From contig NZ_JAUFPN010000182.1 of assembly GCF_030409335.1 (NCBI RefSeq), positions 49,008 to 113,007 on the forward strand: 64,000 bases of DNA, in the 5' to 3' direction. Shown piece after piece: positions 1 to 8,129 of the stretch (position 1 is the first letter of the stretch; each line of letters starts with the position of its first letter). The notes under the pieces were generated by a model that had not been told where the DNA came from, made no database searches, and saw only the letters and a list, made by a program, of their open reading frames with translations. Made by a program: the position numbers and the translations under genes. The DNA comes from Paeniroseomonas aquatica (lineage in GTDB: Bacteria > Pseudomonadota > Alphaproteobacteria > Acetobacterales > Acetobacteraceae).

Positions 1-77
1 CCCTGCTCCTCGTAGAGCGCGACGAACTCGGCCATCCGGTTCGGCAGGGTGGTGTAGATGCGCAGGTCGACGATCAT
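1..77 (-). CDS. NIPSNAP family protein, N-terminal fragment
   Basis: The 25 codons visible before the window edge read MIVDLRIYTTLPNRMAEFV and onward, the typical opening of NIPSNAP proteins (short ferredoxin-fold alpha/beta-barrel domain, often of unknown substrate). A strong purine-rich Shine-Dalgarno (AGAGGGAG, complement of 86-93) precedes the ATG at 77. The gene lies 39 bases downstream of the solute-binding protein gene on the same strand, so the two may form one transcript. The start codon lies inside the 3' arm of a perfect 13-bp inverted repeat (73-106). The rest of the gene is outside the window, so function is not inferred. Confidence 0.7.
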   Translation of the reverse strand, partial: MIVDLRIYTTLPNRMAEFVALYEEQ

Positions 78-106
78 GGCGGCGGCTCCCTCTCCGCCGC
101 CATGAT
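73..106 (-). promoter_or_regulatory. 13-bp perfect inverted repeat enclosing a ribosome binding site and start codon
   Basis: Bases 73-85 are the exact reverse complement of 94-106, with an 8-base loop (86-93). Read on the minus strand the loop is AGAGGGAG, the Shine-Dalgarno of the NIPSNAP gene, and the ATG (77-75) sits in the 3' arm. The hairpin begins 10 bases after the stop codon of the solute-binding protein gene. It could be that gene's terminator (there is no U-tract) or a translational control hairpin for the next gene. Confidence 0.55.
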
Positions 107-116
107 CCATGAGCGG

Positions 117-1724
117 CTACTGCAGGTCCACCGTCACCAGGTCCTGGAACCAGGACTGCGCCGAGACGAAGCCGCGCACCCGGCACGACATGGCGCGCGG
201 ATTGAGGTCGTGCACGATGAAGAGCCAGGGCGGGTTGTCCACCAGCCGCTCATGCGCGCGGGCATAGGCGGCGTCGTAGGCGGCCGGCGTCGTCGCGTTC
301 TCGAGCGCGCCGAAGGCGGCCTCGAATTCCGGGTCGTTCCACTGGCCCCAGTTGAAGCCGTTGGGCGGCACGAAGGCCTGCAGGAAGTAGCGCGCCGCCA
401 CCGCCGGATCGGAGGAGGGCGAGGAGGGGTTCACCGAGGCCGCGCCGTTCAGGATGCCGGCATCCGGCCCGCTGCGCATCGCGGTCAGCAGGGTGTTCCA
501 CTCCGTCACCTCGAAGGCGACGTTGACGCCGCAGGCCTCCTTCAGGTTCTGCTGCATGTACTCGTTCATCGGCAGCGGCAGCATCTGGCCGGAGCCGCTG
601 GCCGAGATCAGCACCTTGAAGGACAGCGGGCGCTGCGCGGTGAAGCCGGCCTCGGCCAGCAGCGCCTTCCCCTTCGCGGGGTCGAAGCCGTAGCGGTTCT
701 GCGGACTGCCGAAATGCGGGTCGGAGGGCTTCAGCCAGCCGACCGAGGGCTCCGCCGTGCCGTTCAGCAATTGCACCAGCCCGGCGCGGTCGACGCAGTA
801 GTTCAGCGCCTGCCGCACCCGGGGGTCGCGGAAGGGCGTGGCGGCGCCGCCCATCTGGAAGAACCAGGGCCAGACATGCGGGTAGCTGTTGGTCACCACG
901 TTGAAGTTCGCCTGGCGCAGCGAGGGGATGGCATCCGGCGGCGGCACCTCGATCCAGTCCACCTGGCCCGAGCGCAGCGCGGCGAGCCGGCTGTTCGCCT
1001 CCGGGATCGGCAGCAGCAGCACGCGGTCGAGCTTCGGCACCCGCGCCGGGTCCCAGTAGCCCTCGTTCTTCGTGAGCTCGGCCGAGACCCGCGCGGTGAA
1101 GCGCGAGAGGCGGAACGGCCCGGTGCCGGCGGGGGGGAGCATCGCCACCCTGGACCAGTCGCGGCCGCCCTGCTCGAAGCTGTTCGGGCTGATGAACAGG
1201 ATATAGACCGCCATGTAGGGGAAGTAGCTGGCGACGCGGGTGGTGGTCATCGCCACCGTCCGGTCGTCGATCTTGCGGTAGCTCGCCATGATCGGGATGC
1301 GCGAGCGGGTGATGCCGCTGCCGGCCGGCTCGAACTGCGGGCTGTCGGTCTTGAAGAAGCGGTCGAGGTTCCAGATCACGCTGTCGGCGCTGAAGGGCGT
1401 GCCGTCGTGGAATTTGACGCCTTCGCGCAGCCGGAAGATCCAGGTCTTCGGATCGGCCGGGTCCTGCGACCAGCTTTCCGCCAGGCCCGGGCGAAGCGCC
1501 GCCGGCTGGTCGGCGCGGCTGAGGTCCCAGAGCACCAGCCCCTCGAAGCTGGGGTAGCCGAGGAAGCGCATGCCCTCGAAGCCGTTGTTCGGCATGCCCG
1601 TGGTGGTCGGCACGTCGGCCGCGGTCATGGCGATGCGGAGCGTTTTCTGCTGCGCCAGGGCGGGTGGCGCCAGGGCCAGCAGGGCGGCCATGGCGAGGCC
1701 CCTGAATAATCCGGTGCGGTTCAT
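117..1724 (-). CDS. ABC transporter substrate-binding protein, family 5 (peptide/nickel type)
   Basis: 535 aa periplasmic solute-binding protein of the SBP_bac_5 (DppA/OppA) family. It has a Sec-type signal peptide (MNRTGLFRGL then a hydrophobic stretch ending in ALAQQ), no lipobox Cys, and the family core 'WSQDPADPKTWIFRLREGV..FHDG'. The ATG at 1724 is preceded by AGGGGA. No permease or ATPase gene lies nearby, so it is an orphan binding protein whose membrane partner must be elsewhere. It is clearly paralogous to the proteins at 2393-4009 and 11870-13486: VPTTTGMPNNG near the N-terminus and RVRGFVSAQSW near the C-terminus are shared with the first. The ligand is unknown; peptides, amides or other small organics are possible. 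Confidence 0.88.
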   Translation of the reverse strand: MNRTGLFRGLAMAALLALAPPALAQQKTLRIAMTAADVPTTTGMPNNGFEGMRFLGYPSFEGLVLWDLSRADQPAALRPGLAESWSQDPADPKTWIFRLREGVKFHDGTPFSADSVIWNLDRFFKTDSPQFEPAGSGITRSRIPIMASYRKIDDRTVAMTTTRVASYFPYMAVYILFISPNSFEQGGRDWSRVAMLPPAGTGPFRLSRFTARVSAELTKNEGYWDPARVPKLDRVLLLPIPEANSRLAALRSGQVDWIEVPPPDAIPSLRQANFNVVTNSYPHVWPWFFQMGGAATPFRDPRVRQALNYCVDRAGLVQLLNGTAEPSVGWLKPSDPHFGSPQNRYGFDPAKGKALLAEAGFTAQRPLSFKVLISASGSGQMLPLPMNEYMQQNLKEACGVNVAFEVTEWNTLLTAMRSGPDAGILNGAASVNPSSPSSDPAVAARYFLQAFVPPNGFNWGQWNDPEFEAAFGALENATTPAAYDAAYARAHERLVDNPPWLFIVHDLNPRAMSCRVRGFVSAQSWFQDLVTVDLQ

Positions 1725-1762
1725 CGGCGTGTCCGTCCCCTGTCTCGGTGGCGCCGCCGCGA

Positions 1763-1837
1763 TGCAAGCAGCGTGCAAGCTGGCACGTCCCCTTGCCGAT
1801 GCAGTGGCGGGGATTGCCTGCACAAAGCTTGCGCAAG
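1763..1837. promoter_or_regulatory. Candidate regulatory region of the solute-binding protein gene
   Basis: Between 1725 and 1918 there is no gene. It contains a direct repeat TGCAAGC at 1763-1769 and 1774-1780 (11 bases apart, one helical turn) and a perfect 10-bp palindrome CTTGCGCAAG at 1828-1837. Both lie 40-115 bases upstream of the start at 1724, a usual place for operator sites. No convincing -35/-10 pair was found. Confidence 0.3.
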
Positions 1838-1918
1838 GCTGCCTGCGGCCGCAGCAGCGGCTCAGGGCGTGGCCCATCGCAGCCTCGGGGCTTCATCGGC
1901 GGGCAGGACAGCCGTGTG

Positions 1919-2344
1919 TCAGGCTGTCGGCGGGGTCGCCCTCCGCCCCAGGACCATCGGCAGCGCGGCGAAAGCGACCTGCCCGGCCAGCCCGACTAAC
2001 CCCAGCGGGGTGGCCGTGGCCGCCGCCCAGTCCATGACGCCTTGGCCGCGCAGCACCCCGGCCAGCGCTATTTCGCTGGCCATCGTCAGGGCGAAGGCGG
2101 TCGCGCCCATCGTGGCGCGCTGCGGGAGCGTGAGGACACGATGGCGCAGGATCCGGCGGGCGACGGCCCAGCTCACCACGAGGATCATGGGCACTTCCAG
2201 CAGGACCGCGGCCGTCGGCCCGATGCGGGGTGCCACGACCAGCACCCGGGCAACCCCCATGGCGAAGGCCACGGCGAATACCGCCAGGAAATACAGCAGC
2301 CCCGGCAGCAATGCCGCGGTCATCGGAGCGGCCGGCCGGACCAT
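1919..2344 (-). CDS. Small integral membrane protein of unknown function
   Basis: 141 aa with about four hydrophobic segments (roughly residues 8-33, 39-62, 78-97 and 113-132) separated by short Arg-containing loops; the segment VARVLVVAPRIGPTAAVLLEVP is hydrophobic with a single Arg. I do not recognise a named family with certainty. Codon usage and the G/C bias at third positions are like the neighbours. The start is uncertain: ATG 2344 lies within the 3' arm of a perfect hairpin, and ATG 2323 (MTAALLPG) is the alternative; neither has a good Shine-Dalgarno. It sits between two paralogous solute-binding protein genes on the same strand, which may be chance. Confidence 0.6.
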   Translation of the reverse strand: MVRPAAPMTAALLPGLLYFLAVFAVAFAMGVARVLVVAPRIGPTAAVLLEVPMILVVSWAVARRILRHRVLTLPQRATMGATAFALTMASEIALAGVLRGQGVMDWAAATATPLGLVGLAGQVAFAALPMVLGRRATPPTA

Positions 2345-2375
2345 GATCGGCGCATCATGCCACGCCGATCATGGT
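2340..2375 (-). promoter_or_regulatory. 13-bp perfect inverted repeat between solute-binding protein and membrane protein genes
   Basis: Bases 2340-2352 are the exact reverse complement of 2363-2375 with a 10-base loop. It starts 17 bases after the stop codon of the upstream gene (2393) and its 3' arm contains the ATG at 2344. It could serve as terminator (no U-tract) or as a structure controlling translation of the membrane protein. Its placement parallels the hairpin at 73-106. Confidence 0.5.
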
Positions 2376-2392
2376 GAAGGCGTGCCCCTGCC

Positions 2393-4009
2393 CTATTGCA
2401 GATCGACCCGCGTCAGGTCCTGGTACCAGGACTGCGCCGAGACGAAGCCGCGCACCCGCCGGGTCATCGCGCGGGGATTGAGGTCGTGCACGATGTAGAG
2501 CCAGGGCGCGCCATCGACCAGCCGCTCATGCGCCCGTGTCAGCGCCGCGGCGATGGCCGTCGGGTCGGTGCTGGTCTCGACCGCGGCGAAGGCGGCATCG
2601 AAGGCCGCGTCCCGCCAATGCCCGGCGTTGGAGCCGACCGGCGTCGCATTGGAGGAGAGGAACCAGCGCGCCATCTGCGAGGCATCGGAGGAAACCAGGC
2701 TGATGTTCAGCGCATCGGCGCCGAGCCATTGCGGCGCATCCGGCGTGGCCCGGAGCCCGGCCAGCAGGGTGTTCCACTCGACCACCTGGAAGGCGATGTC
2801 GACGCCGCAATTCTCCTTCAGCGATTGCTGGAGGTACTCGTTCATCGGCAGCGGCAGCATCTGGCCGGAGCCGCTGGTGGAGATGCCGATGGTCAGCTTC
2901 AGCGGCCGCTGCGCGGCATAGCCGGCCTCGGCCAGCAGGGCGCGGCCCTTGGCCGCATCCAGCCGGTAGCGGTTCTGCGGGCTGCCGAACAGCGGGTCGT
3001 TCGGCTTGTAGAAGCCGACCGAGGGCTCCGCCGTGCCGTTCAGCAGCGTGACCATGCCGTCGCGGTCGAAGCAGTAGTTCAGCGCCTGGCGCACCCGGAC
3101 GTCGGAGGTCGGGCTGGAGGCGCGGCCGGCGGCGAAGACCCAGGGCCAGACATGCGGATAGCTGTTGGTCACCACCTGGAAGCCGCCGGCGCGCAGGCTC
3201 GGCAGCCCGTCCGGCGGCGGCACCTCGATCCAGTCCACCTGGCCGGAGCGCAGGGCGGCAAGCCGCGTATTCGCCTCCGGCATCGGCAGCAGCAGGATGC
3301 GGTCGAGCTTGGCGCGGCGGTTCGGGTCCCAGTAGTTGTCATTGCGCGAGATCTCGGCGGATTGCCGCGGCACGAAGCGGGTGATGCGGAAGGGCCCGGT
3401 GCCGGCGGCGCCGGCGGTCGCCACCTTGGACCAGTCCCGGCCGTTGCTCTCCCAGGACTGCGGCGAGGTGAAGAGGATCCAGGTCAGCAGGTAGGGCAGG
3501 TAGGAGATCGGCCGGGCGGTCTCGAGCTCGACGGTATGGGCGTCGATCTTCCGATACCCGGTCAGGATCGAGACCCGGCCGCGGGCCAGCGCGGCGCCGG
3601 CGGCATCGAATTGCGGACTGTCGTTCTTGTAGAAGCGGTCGAAGTTCCAGATGACGCTATCGGCGCCGAAGTCCGAGCCGTCGTGGAATTTCACCCCTTG
3701 GCGCAGGTCGAAGCGCCATTTCCTGCCGTCGGCCGGGTCCTGGGTCCAGGCGGTGGCGAGGCCGGGCATGATATCCGCCGGCCGGTCGGCGCGCGAGAGG
3801 TCCCAGTTCACCAGCGGCTCGAAGACGGGGAAGCCGAGGAAGCGCATGCCCTCGGAGCCGTTGTTCGGCATGCCGGTGGTGGTCGGCACGTCCGAGGCGG
3901 TCATCGCGACGCGCAGGACCTTGGGGGCCTGGGCTTGGGCGGTGAGTGGGACGATCAGGCTGGCGGCGAGGGCCAGGCGTCTGAAGGTGGTTCCGGTGCG
4001 AAGGTGCAA
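2393..4009 (-). CDS. ABC transporter substrate-binding protein, family 5 (paralogue of 117-1724)
   Basis: 538 aa, SBP_bac_5 family, with a signal peptide ending near LTAQAQA. It shares the block VPTTTGMPNNGSEGMRFLG, the LRSGQVDWIEVPPPD motif, the SGSGQMLPLPMNEY segment and the C-terminal RVRGFVSAQSWYQDL with the protein at 117-1724. The two evidently arose by duplication, with the small membrane protein gene now between them. The start is a TTG at 4009, supported by AGGGAG seven bases upstream; no ATG fits. No transporter subunits are adjacent. It would bind a solute in the periplasm for an unlinked permease, or act as a sensor input. Confidence 0.87.
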   Translation of the reverse strand: MHLRTGTTFRRLALAASLIVPLTAQAQAPKVLRVAMTASDVPTTTGMPNNGSEGMRFLGFPVFEPLVNWDLSRADRPADIMPGLATAWTQDPADGRKWRFDLRQGVKFHDGSDFGADSVIWNFDRFYKNDSPQFDAAGAALARGRVSILTGYRKIDAHTVELETARPISYLPYLLTWILFTSPQSWESNGRDWSKVATAGAAGTGPFRITRFVPRQSAEISRNDNYWDPNRRAKLDRILLLPMPEANTRLAALRSGQVDWIEVPPPDGLPSLRAGGFQVVTNSYPHVWPWVFAAGRASSPTSDVRVRQALNYCFDRDGMVTLLNGTAEPSVGFYKPNDPLFGSPQNRYRLDAAKGRALLAEAGYAAQRPLKLTIGISTSGSGQMLPLPMNEYLQQSLKENCGVDIAFQVVEWNTLLAGLRATPDAPQWLGADALNISLVSSDASQMARWFLSSNATPVGSNAGHWRDAAFDAAFAAVETSTDPTAIAAALTRAHERLVDGAPWLYIVHDLNPRAMTRRVRGFVSAQSWYQDLTRVDLQ

Positions 4010-4038
4010 GGCGAGGCTCCCTGGTTAGGCGGCCGGGC

Positions 4039-4428
4039 CTAGCAAGGATCGTGCTGCGGCCTTCGTTCGAGCAATTCGACCATCACCCCCTCCGGGCCCC
4101 GCACGAAGGCGAGGCGGAAGCCGGGCCCGGCCTGCATCGGCCCGACCGTGATCTCCGCCCCCTTGGCCCGCAGCGCGGCGCAGGCGGCGTCCAGGTCCTC
4201 GACGCCGAGGCCGATGTGCTCGAGGCCGAGATGCGGGAAGGCCGGGCCGGGCGCGGCCGGGAAATCCGGGTTGGACGGGGCGATCAGCAGCAGCTGGCCG
4301 TCGAGGCGCAGGATATGGCGGCCGGGCCGGCCCTCCGGCGTCGCCTCGGCGCCGAACAGCCGGGTGAAGAACGCCGCCATCGCGCCGGGGTCGGCGGCGC
4401 GGAGGTGGATGTGGTCGAAGCGGAACAT
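4039..4428 (-). CDS. VOC (glyoxalase/bleomycin resistance) family protein
   Basis: 129 aa, a single vicinal-oxygen-chelate domain built of two beta-alpha-beta-beta-beta modules. It begins [17 protein letters not shown] with a metal-ligand type His in FDHIHL, has LGLEHIGLGVEDLD at the start of the second module and ends with FVRGPEGVMVELLE, where the Glu is the usual last ligand. Its ATG overlaps the stop of the upstream acyl-CoA ligase gene (TGATG), so the two are translationally coupled and the protein may act on, or detoxify, a product of that pathway. Family members include glyoxalases, dioxygenases and methylmalonyl-CoA epimerases; the substrate here is unknown. Confidence 0.82.
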   Translation of the reverse strand: MFRFDHIHLRAADPGAMAAFFTRLFGAEATPEGRPGRHILRLDGQLLLIAPSNPDFPAAPGPAFPHLGLEHIGLGVEDLDAACAALRAKGAEITVGPMQAGPGFRLAFVRGPEGVMVELLERRPQHDPC

Positions 4429-6068
4429 CAGCCGGCGACGCGGCCCTTGTAGCGGGTCTTGAGGTCGGCCTTCCACAGCTTGCCGGTCGCGGTATGCGGC
4501 AGGCTCTCGACGAACTCCACCGCATCGGGGATCCACCACTTGGCCACCTTGCCCTCGTAGTAGGCGAGGATCTCCTCGGCGGTCGGCGCCATGCCGGGCT
4601 TCGGCTGGACCAGCAGCAGGGGGCGCTCGTCCCACTTCGGATGGGCCATGGCGATGACCGCCGCCTCCTGCACCGCGGGGTGGCCCATGATCAGGTTCTC
4701 GAGGGTGATGGAGCTGATCCACTCGCCCCCCGATTTGATGACATCCTTGGCGCGGTCGACGATCTCGATGCAGCCGAGCTCGTCCATGGTGACGACGTCG
4801 CCGGTGCGGAACCAGCCGTCCGCGGTGAAGGCGGCATCGCCGGGGCGGTTGAAATAGGCCGCGGCCGCCCAGGGGCCGCGGACTTCCAGCTCGCCGAAGG
4901 CGGTGCCGTCGTGGGGGATCTCCGCCCCGGCGCCGTCGCGGATGCGGAGTTCCACCCCGAACAGCGGGCGGCCCTGCTTGCGGGCGTAATCGAGGAAGCG
5001 GTCCTCGTCCCAGCCCGCGTTCTCCGGCTTGCGGGCATTGGTGGTGCCGAGCGGGCTGATCTCGGTCATGCCCCAGGCATGCAGGATGGAGACGCCGTAT
5101 TCCTTGAGGAAGCCGGCATTGATCGCGGTCGGCAGGGCGGTGCCGCCGACCACCAGCCGCGGCGGGGCGGCGAAGCGGCGGCCGGGCTCGGCCCGCAGCC
5201 AGTTCAGCAGCGCGGTCCAGATGGTCGGCACCCCGGCGGAGAAGGTGACGCCCTCCTCCTCGATCAGCCGGTGGAGGCTGGCGGGGTCGAGCTTCGCGCC
5301 GGGCAGGACGAGCGAGGCCCCGGCGGCGGCGGCCGAGTAGGGGATGCCCCAGGCATTCACATGGAACATCGGCACGACCGGCATCACCACATCGGCGGCG
5401 CCGATCGCGAAGCAGTCCTTCTGCAAGGTGCTGATGGCGTGGATGACGGTGCTGCGGTGGCTGTAGAGCACGCCCTTCGGCTCGCCGGTGGTGCCGGAGG
5501 TGTAGCAGAGCGAGGAGGCGCTGCGCTCGTCCAGCTCCGGCCAGTCGAACTGCGTGGGCTGGCCGGCGATGAGGCTTTCCTGGGCCAGCAGCTCGAAGCG
5601 GCCGCGCAGCGGGCAGTCGGCGGGGATATCGGCCTCGCTGCCCATGACGATGATGGCGCGGAGGCTGGGCGGCAGCTGGTCCGCCAGGGCCGCGGCGCCG
5701 GCCAGCAGGGTCGGGTCGACCAGCAGGTGGGTGTCCTCGGCGTCCGCCAGGATGAAGGCGATCTGGCCGGGGAAGAGGCGCGGATTCACGGTGTGCAGCA
5801 CCGCGCCCATGGCGGAGATGCCGTAGTAGGCTTCCAGGTGGTGGTGCTCGTTCCAGGCGAGGGTCGCGATGCGCTCGCCGCGTTGCACGCCGCGCGCCGC
5901 CAAGGCATGGGCGAGCTGGGCGGCGCGGGCGGCGATCTCGGGCCAGCTGTGGCGCACCAGGCTGCCGTCGGGGCGGGCGGAGACGATCCTGGAGCCGGCG
6001 TGGTTGCGGGCGGCGTGATCCAGGAGGCTGGAGATTAGCAGCGGTCGGTCCTGCATCAGGCCCAGCAT
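4428..6068 (-). CDS. Acyl-CoA synthetase (AMP-forming fatty-acid--CoA ligase)
   Basis: 546 aa ANL-superfamily ligase that activates a carboxylic acid with ATP and CoA. The P-loop motif [16 protein letters not shown], the core motif GWFRTGDV and the C-terminal catalytic lysine in GKLWKADLK are all present. The ATG at 6068 ([10 protein letters not shown]) is preferred to upstream in-frame ATGs because GGGGAG lies ten bases ahead and homologues begin this way. The overall pattern resembles medium/long-chain ligases and the DmdB-like 3-methylmercaptopropionyl-CoA ligases; the exact acid cannot be read from the sequence. It is followed directly by the VOC protein. A 10-bp tandem repeat array lies 73-122 bases upstream of its start. 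Confidence 0.9.
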   Translation of the reverse strand: MLGLMQDRPLLISSLLDHAARNHAGSRIVSARPDGSLVRHSWPEIAARAAQLAHALAARGVQRGERIATLAWNEHHHLEAYYGISAMGAVLHTVNPRLFPGQIAFILADAEDTHLLVDPTLLAGAAALADQLPPSLRAIIVMGSEADIPADCPLRGRFELLAQESLIAGQPTQFDWPELDERSASSLCYTSGTTGEPKGVLYSHRSTVIHAISTLQKDCFAIGAADVVMPVVPMFHVNAWGIPYSAAAAGASLVLPGAKLDPASLHRLIEEEGVTFSAGVPTIWTALLNWLRAEPGRRFAAPPRLVVGGTALPTAINAGFLKEYGVSILHAWGMTEISPLGTTNARKPENAGWDEDRFLDYARKQGRPLFGVELRIRDGAGAEIPHDGTAFGELEVRGPWAAAAYFNRPGDAAFTADGWFRTGDVVTMDELGCIEIVDRAKDVIKSGGEWISSITLENLIMGHPAVQEAAVIAMAHPKWDERPLLLVQPKPGMAPTAEEILAYYEGKVAKWWIPDAVEFVESLPHTATGKLWKADLKTRYKGRVAG

Positions 6069-6354
6069 CTCGGTTGTCTCCCCGTTGGTGTTGGCCGGAG
6101 TTTGCGGGGGCGCGGGGGTGGCGGCAAGGGCGCGCTGGGGTGGCTCAATTCCACTCAATTCGGCTCAATTCCGCTCAATTCCTCTCAAATGGTGGGGCCT
6201 ACGCGTCTGATTTCATTGATAAAAATGCCGGAAATTTTAGAATTGAGCGGTTGAGGGCGGGGACCCGGCCCGCCTCGCCCGCCTGCGGCCGCGATGCCGC
6301 AGGCATAGCAGCCGGGGGGGCCGGATGTAAAGAATATCGTCCTATCTGTCGCCG
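6069..6354. other. Intergenic region between acyl-CoA ligase and GMC oxidoreductase genes
   Basis: 286 bases without a gene. It holds the 10-bp repeat array, an AT-rich stretch (6181-6245, with runs such as ATTGATAAAAATG) that is the least GC-rich part of the neighbourhood, and the inverted repeat copy at 6241-6250. The promoter of the acyl-CoA ligase gene (minus strand) is most likely here; I could not fix the -10 and -35. Confidence 0.45.
6141..6190. repeat. 10-bp tandem repeat array (unit NNNCTCAATT, four and a half copies)
   Basis: Four successive 10-base units end in CTCAATT (6141-6150, 6151-6160, 6161-6170, 6171-6180) and a fifth degenerate unit reads CCTCTCAAAT. An inverted copy occurs at 6241-6250 (AATTGAGCGG, the exact reverse complement of 6171-6180). 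The period of one DNA helical turn and the position in an unusually AT-rich patch upstream of the acyl-CoA ligase gene suggest cooperative protein binding. Confidence 0.7.
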
Positions 6355-7986
6355 TCACCCCGCCCGCAGGAAGGCCGCCGCCCGCTCGCCGATCATCAGC
6401 GCCGCCGGCTGGATGTTGGAGGAGGGCACCAGCGGCATGACGCTGGCATCCGCCACCATCAGCCCCTCGATCCCCTTCAGCCGCAGGCGCGGGTCGACCG
6501 GCGCCATGGCGTCGTCGCCCATCCGGGCGGTGCCGCAGGGGTGGTAGACGGTGCCGCCGTCGCGGCGGATATGGGCAAGGATCTCCTCGTCCGTATGGGC
6601 CTGCGGGCCGGGGGTGAGTTCTTCCTCGATCAGCGCCGCCAGCGGGCCCTGCTGCGCCAGGCGGCGGGCATATTTCACGCCCTCGACCATCAGCCGCTGG
6701 TCGTGCGCGGCCTCCAGGTAATTGGCGCGGATCACCGGCTTGTCGTCCGGGTCGGCGCTGCGGAGGGAGATGGTGCCGCGGCTGTCGGGGCGGCACTGGC
6801 AGGCGCTGAACATGAAGCCGGGCCAGGGGTCCGGGCCATCCTCGTAGGTGGTGACGGTGAAATTGACGAACAGGTACTGCATGTCCGGCTCCTCGGCGCC
6901 GGGCAGGACGCGGGCGAAGAGGTTGGCCTCCGCCGCGCCGATGGACATCGGGCCGCGGCGGTCGAAGGCGTAGCGGGCGGCCATGCGCAGCTTGCCGAAG
7001 GGGCCGCGGACCAGCTCATTCACCGTGCCGCAGGGCTTCACCCGGTAGCGCATGCGCTGGAGGAAATGATCCTGCAGGTTCTGGCCGACGCCGGGGCTGT
7101 GGAGGCGGGTCTCGATCCCGTGCTCGGCCAGCTGCGCGCCGTCGCCGATGCCGGACAGCATCAGGATCTGCGGCGTGCCGATGGCCCCGGCCGAAAGCAC
7201 CACCTGGCGGCGGGCTTCCCAGCGCTCGAGGCCCGCCGGGCCGCGGACCAGGGCGCCGGTGCAGCGGTTGCCGTCGAAGAGCAGGCGCTGGATGGTGCGC
7301 TCCGGCATGATGCGGAGGTTCGCCCGGCCGCGCGCGGGCTTGAGGAACATGTCGCCGGAATGGCTGCGGAAGCCGCCCTTGACGTTCATCTGCATCGGCC
7401 CGGCGCCCTCGTGCCAGGCGCCGTTGAAGTCCTTCACCCGTTGCTGGCCCATGGCCAGCGCCGCCGCGACGAAGGCCTGGGCGCCGGGGGAGGAATGGCG
7501 GGCCTCGGAGGCATGGATCGGCCCGTCGGTGCCGCGCTCCTCCGAGGGCTCGCCCGACCAGGTCTCCATCCGCTTGAAATAGGGCAGCACGTCGTCATAG
7601 GCCCAGCCGCGGGCGCCGGACTGCGCCCAGCGGTCGTAGTCGCGCGGTGACCCCCGCAGGAAGACCAGCCCGTTCACCGCGCCCGAGCCGCCGACCACCT
7701 TGCCGCGCGGCCAGTGGATGCTGCGCCCGTCGAGGCCGGGCTCGGCCTCGGTGTGGTAGCGCCAGTCGTACCTGCCGGAGGCATAGAGCCGGGCGAAGCC
7801 GGCGGGGATGCGGATCCAGGGGTCGCGCCAGGCGGCGGGCCCGGCCTCGATGAGGGCGACCTGGGTGCTGCTGTCCTCCGACAGCCGGGCGGCGATGACG
7901 CAGCCGGCGGAGCCGGCGCCGAGCACCAGCACGTCGGTGGTGTGGACGCTGGCCGTGGCCGCGGCCTGTTGGGCGCCGTCGGGCAT
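6355..7986 (-). CDS. GMC family FAD-dependent oxidoreductase (choline/alcohol dehydrogenase-like)
   Basis: 543 aa. The N-terminal FAD-binding Rossmann motif VLVLGAGSAGCVIAARLSED (residues about 19-38), the GMC signature around WPRGKVVGGSGAVNGLVFLRG and the C-terminal catalytic His region GTVYHPCGTARMG with the closing VPSSNIQPAALMIGERAA motif are all intact. It oxidises an alcohol to an aldehyde or acid with FAD; homologues are usually annotated as choline or long-chain alcohol dehydrogenases. The ATG at 7986 follows a strong GGAGGAAA. There is no signal peptide, so it should be cytoplasmic or loosely membrane-associated. Together with the ligase downstream it could form part of an alcohol-to-acyl-CoA route, which is inference from position. 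Confidence 0.9.
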   Translation of the reverse strand: MPDGAQQAAATASVHTTDVLVLGAGSAGCVIAARLSEDSSTQVALIEAGPAAWRDPWIRIPAGFARLYASGRYDWRYHTEAEPGLDGRSIHWPRGKVVGGSGAVNGLVFLRGSPRDYDRWAQSGARGWAYDDVLPYFKRMETWSGEPSEERGTDGPIHASEARHSSPGAQAFVAAALAMGQQRVKDFNGAWHEGAGPMQMNVKGGFRSHSGDMFLKPARGRANLRIMPERTIQRLLFDGNRCTGALVRGPAGLERWEARRQVVLSAGAIGTPQILMLSGIGDGAQLAEHGIETRLHSPGVGQNLQDHFLQRMRYRVKPCGTVNELVRGPFGKLRMAARYAFDRRGPMSIGAAEANLFARVLPGAEEPDMQYLFVNFTVTTYEDGPDPWPGFMFSACQCRPDSRGTISLRSADPDDKPVIRANYLEAAHDQRLMVEGVKYARRLAQQGPLAALIEEELTPGPQAHTDEEILAHIRRDGGTVYHPCGTARMGDDAMAPVDPRLRLKGIEGLMVADASVMPLVPSSNIQPAALMIGERAAAFLRAG

Positions 7987-8129
7987 GGGTTTCCTCCGGT
8001 GATTTTGCCGAAGTCTGGCATGCGCCAGGGCGGGGGCGAAGGGTGGGGGCGAAGGGCGGGCGCGCGATTCCCGTTTACAGGAACATATACCTAATGTTAC
8101 GGTACGGCACCATGTTGCGGGAGCCGGCC

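Noticed and set aside
6141..6190. Possible CRISPR-like array
   Set aside because: The repeat unit is only 10 bases with no unique spacers and no cas genes in the window.
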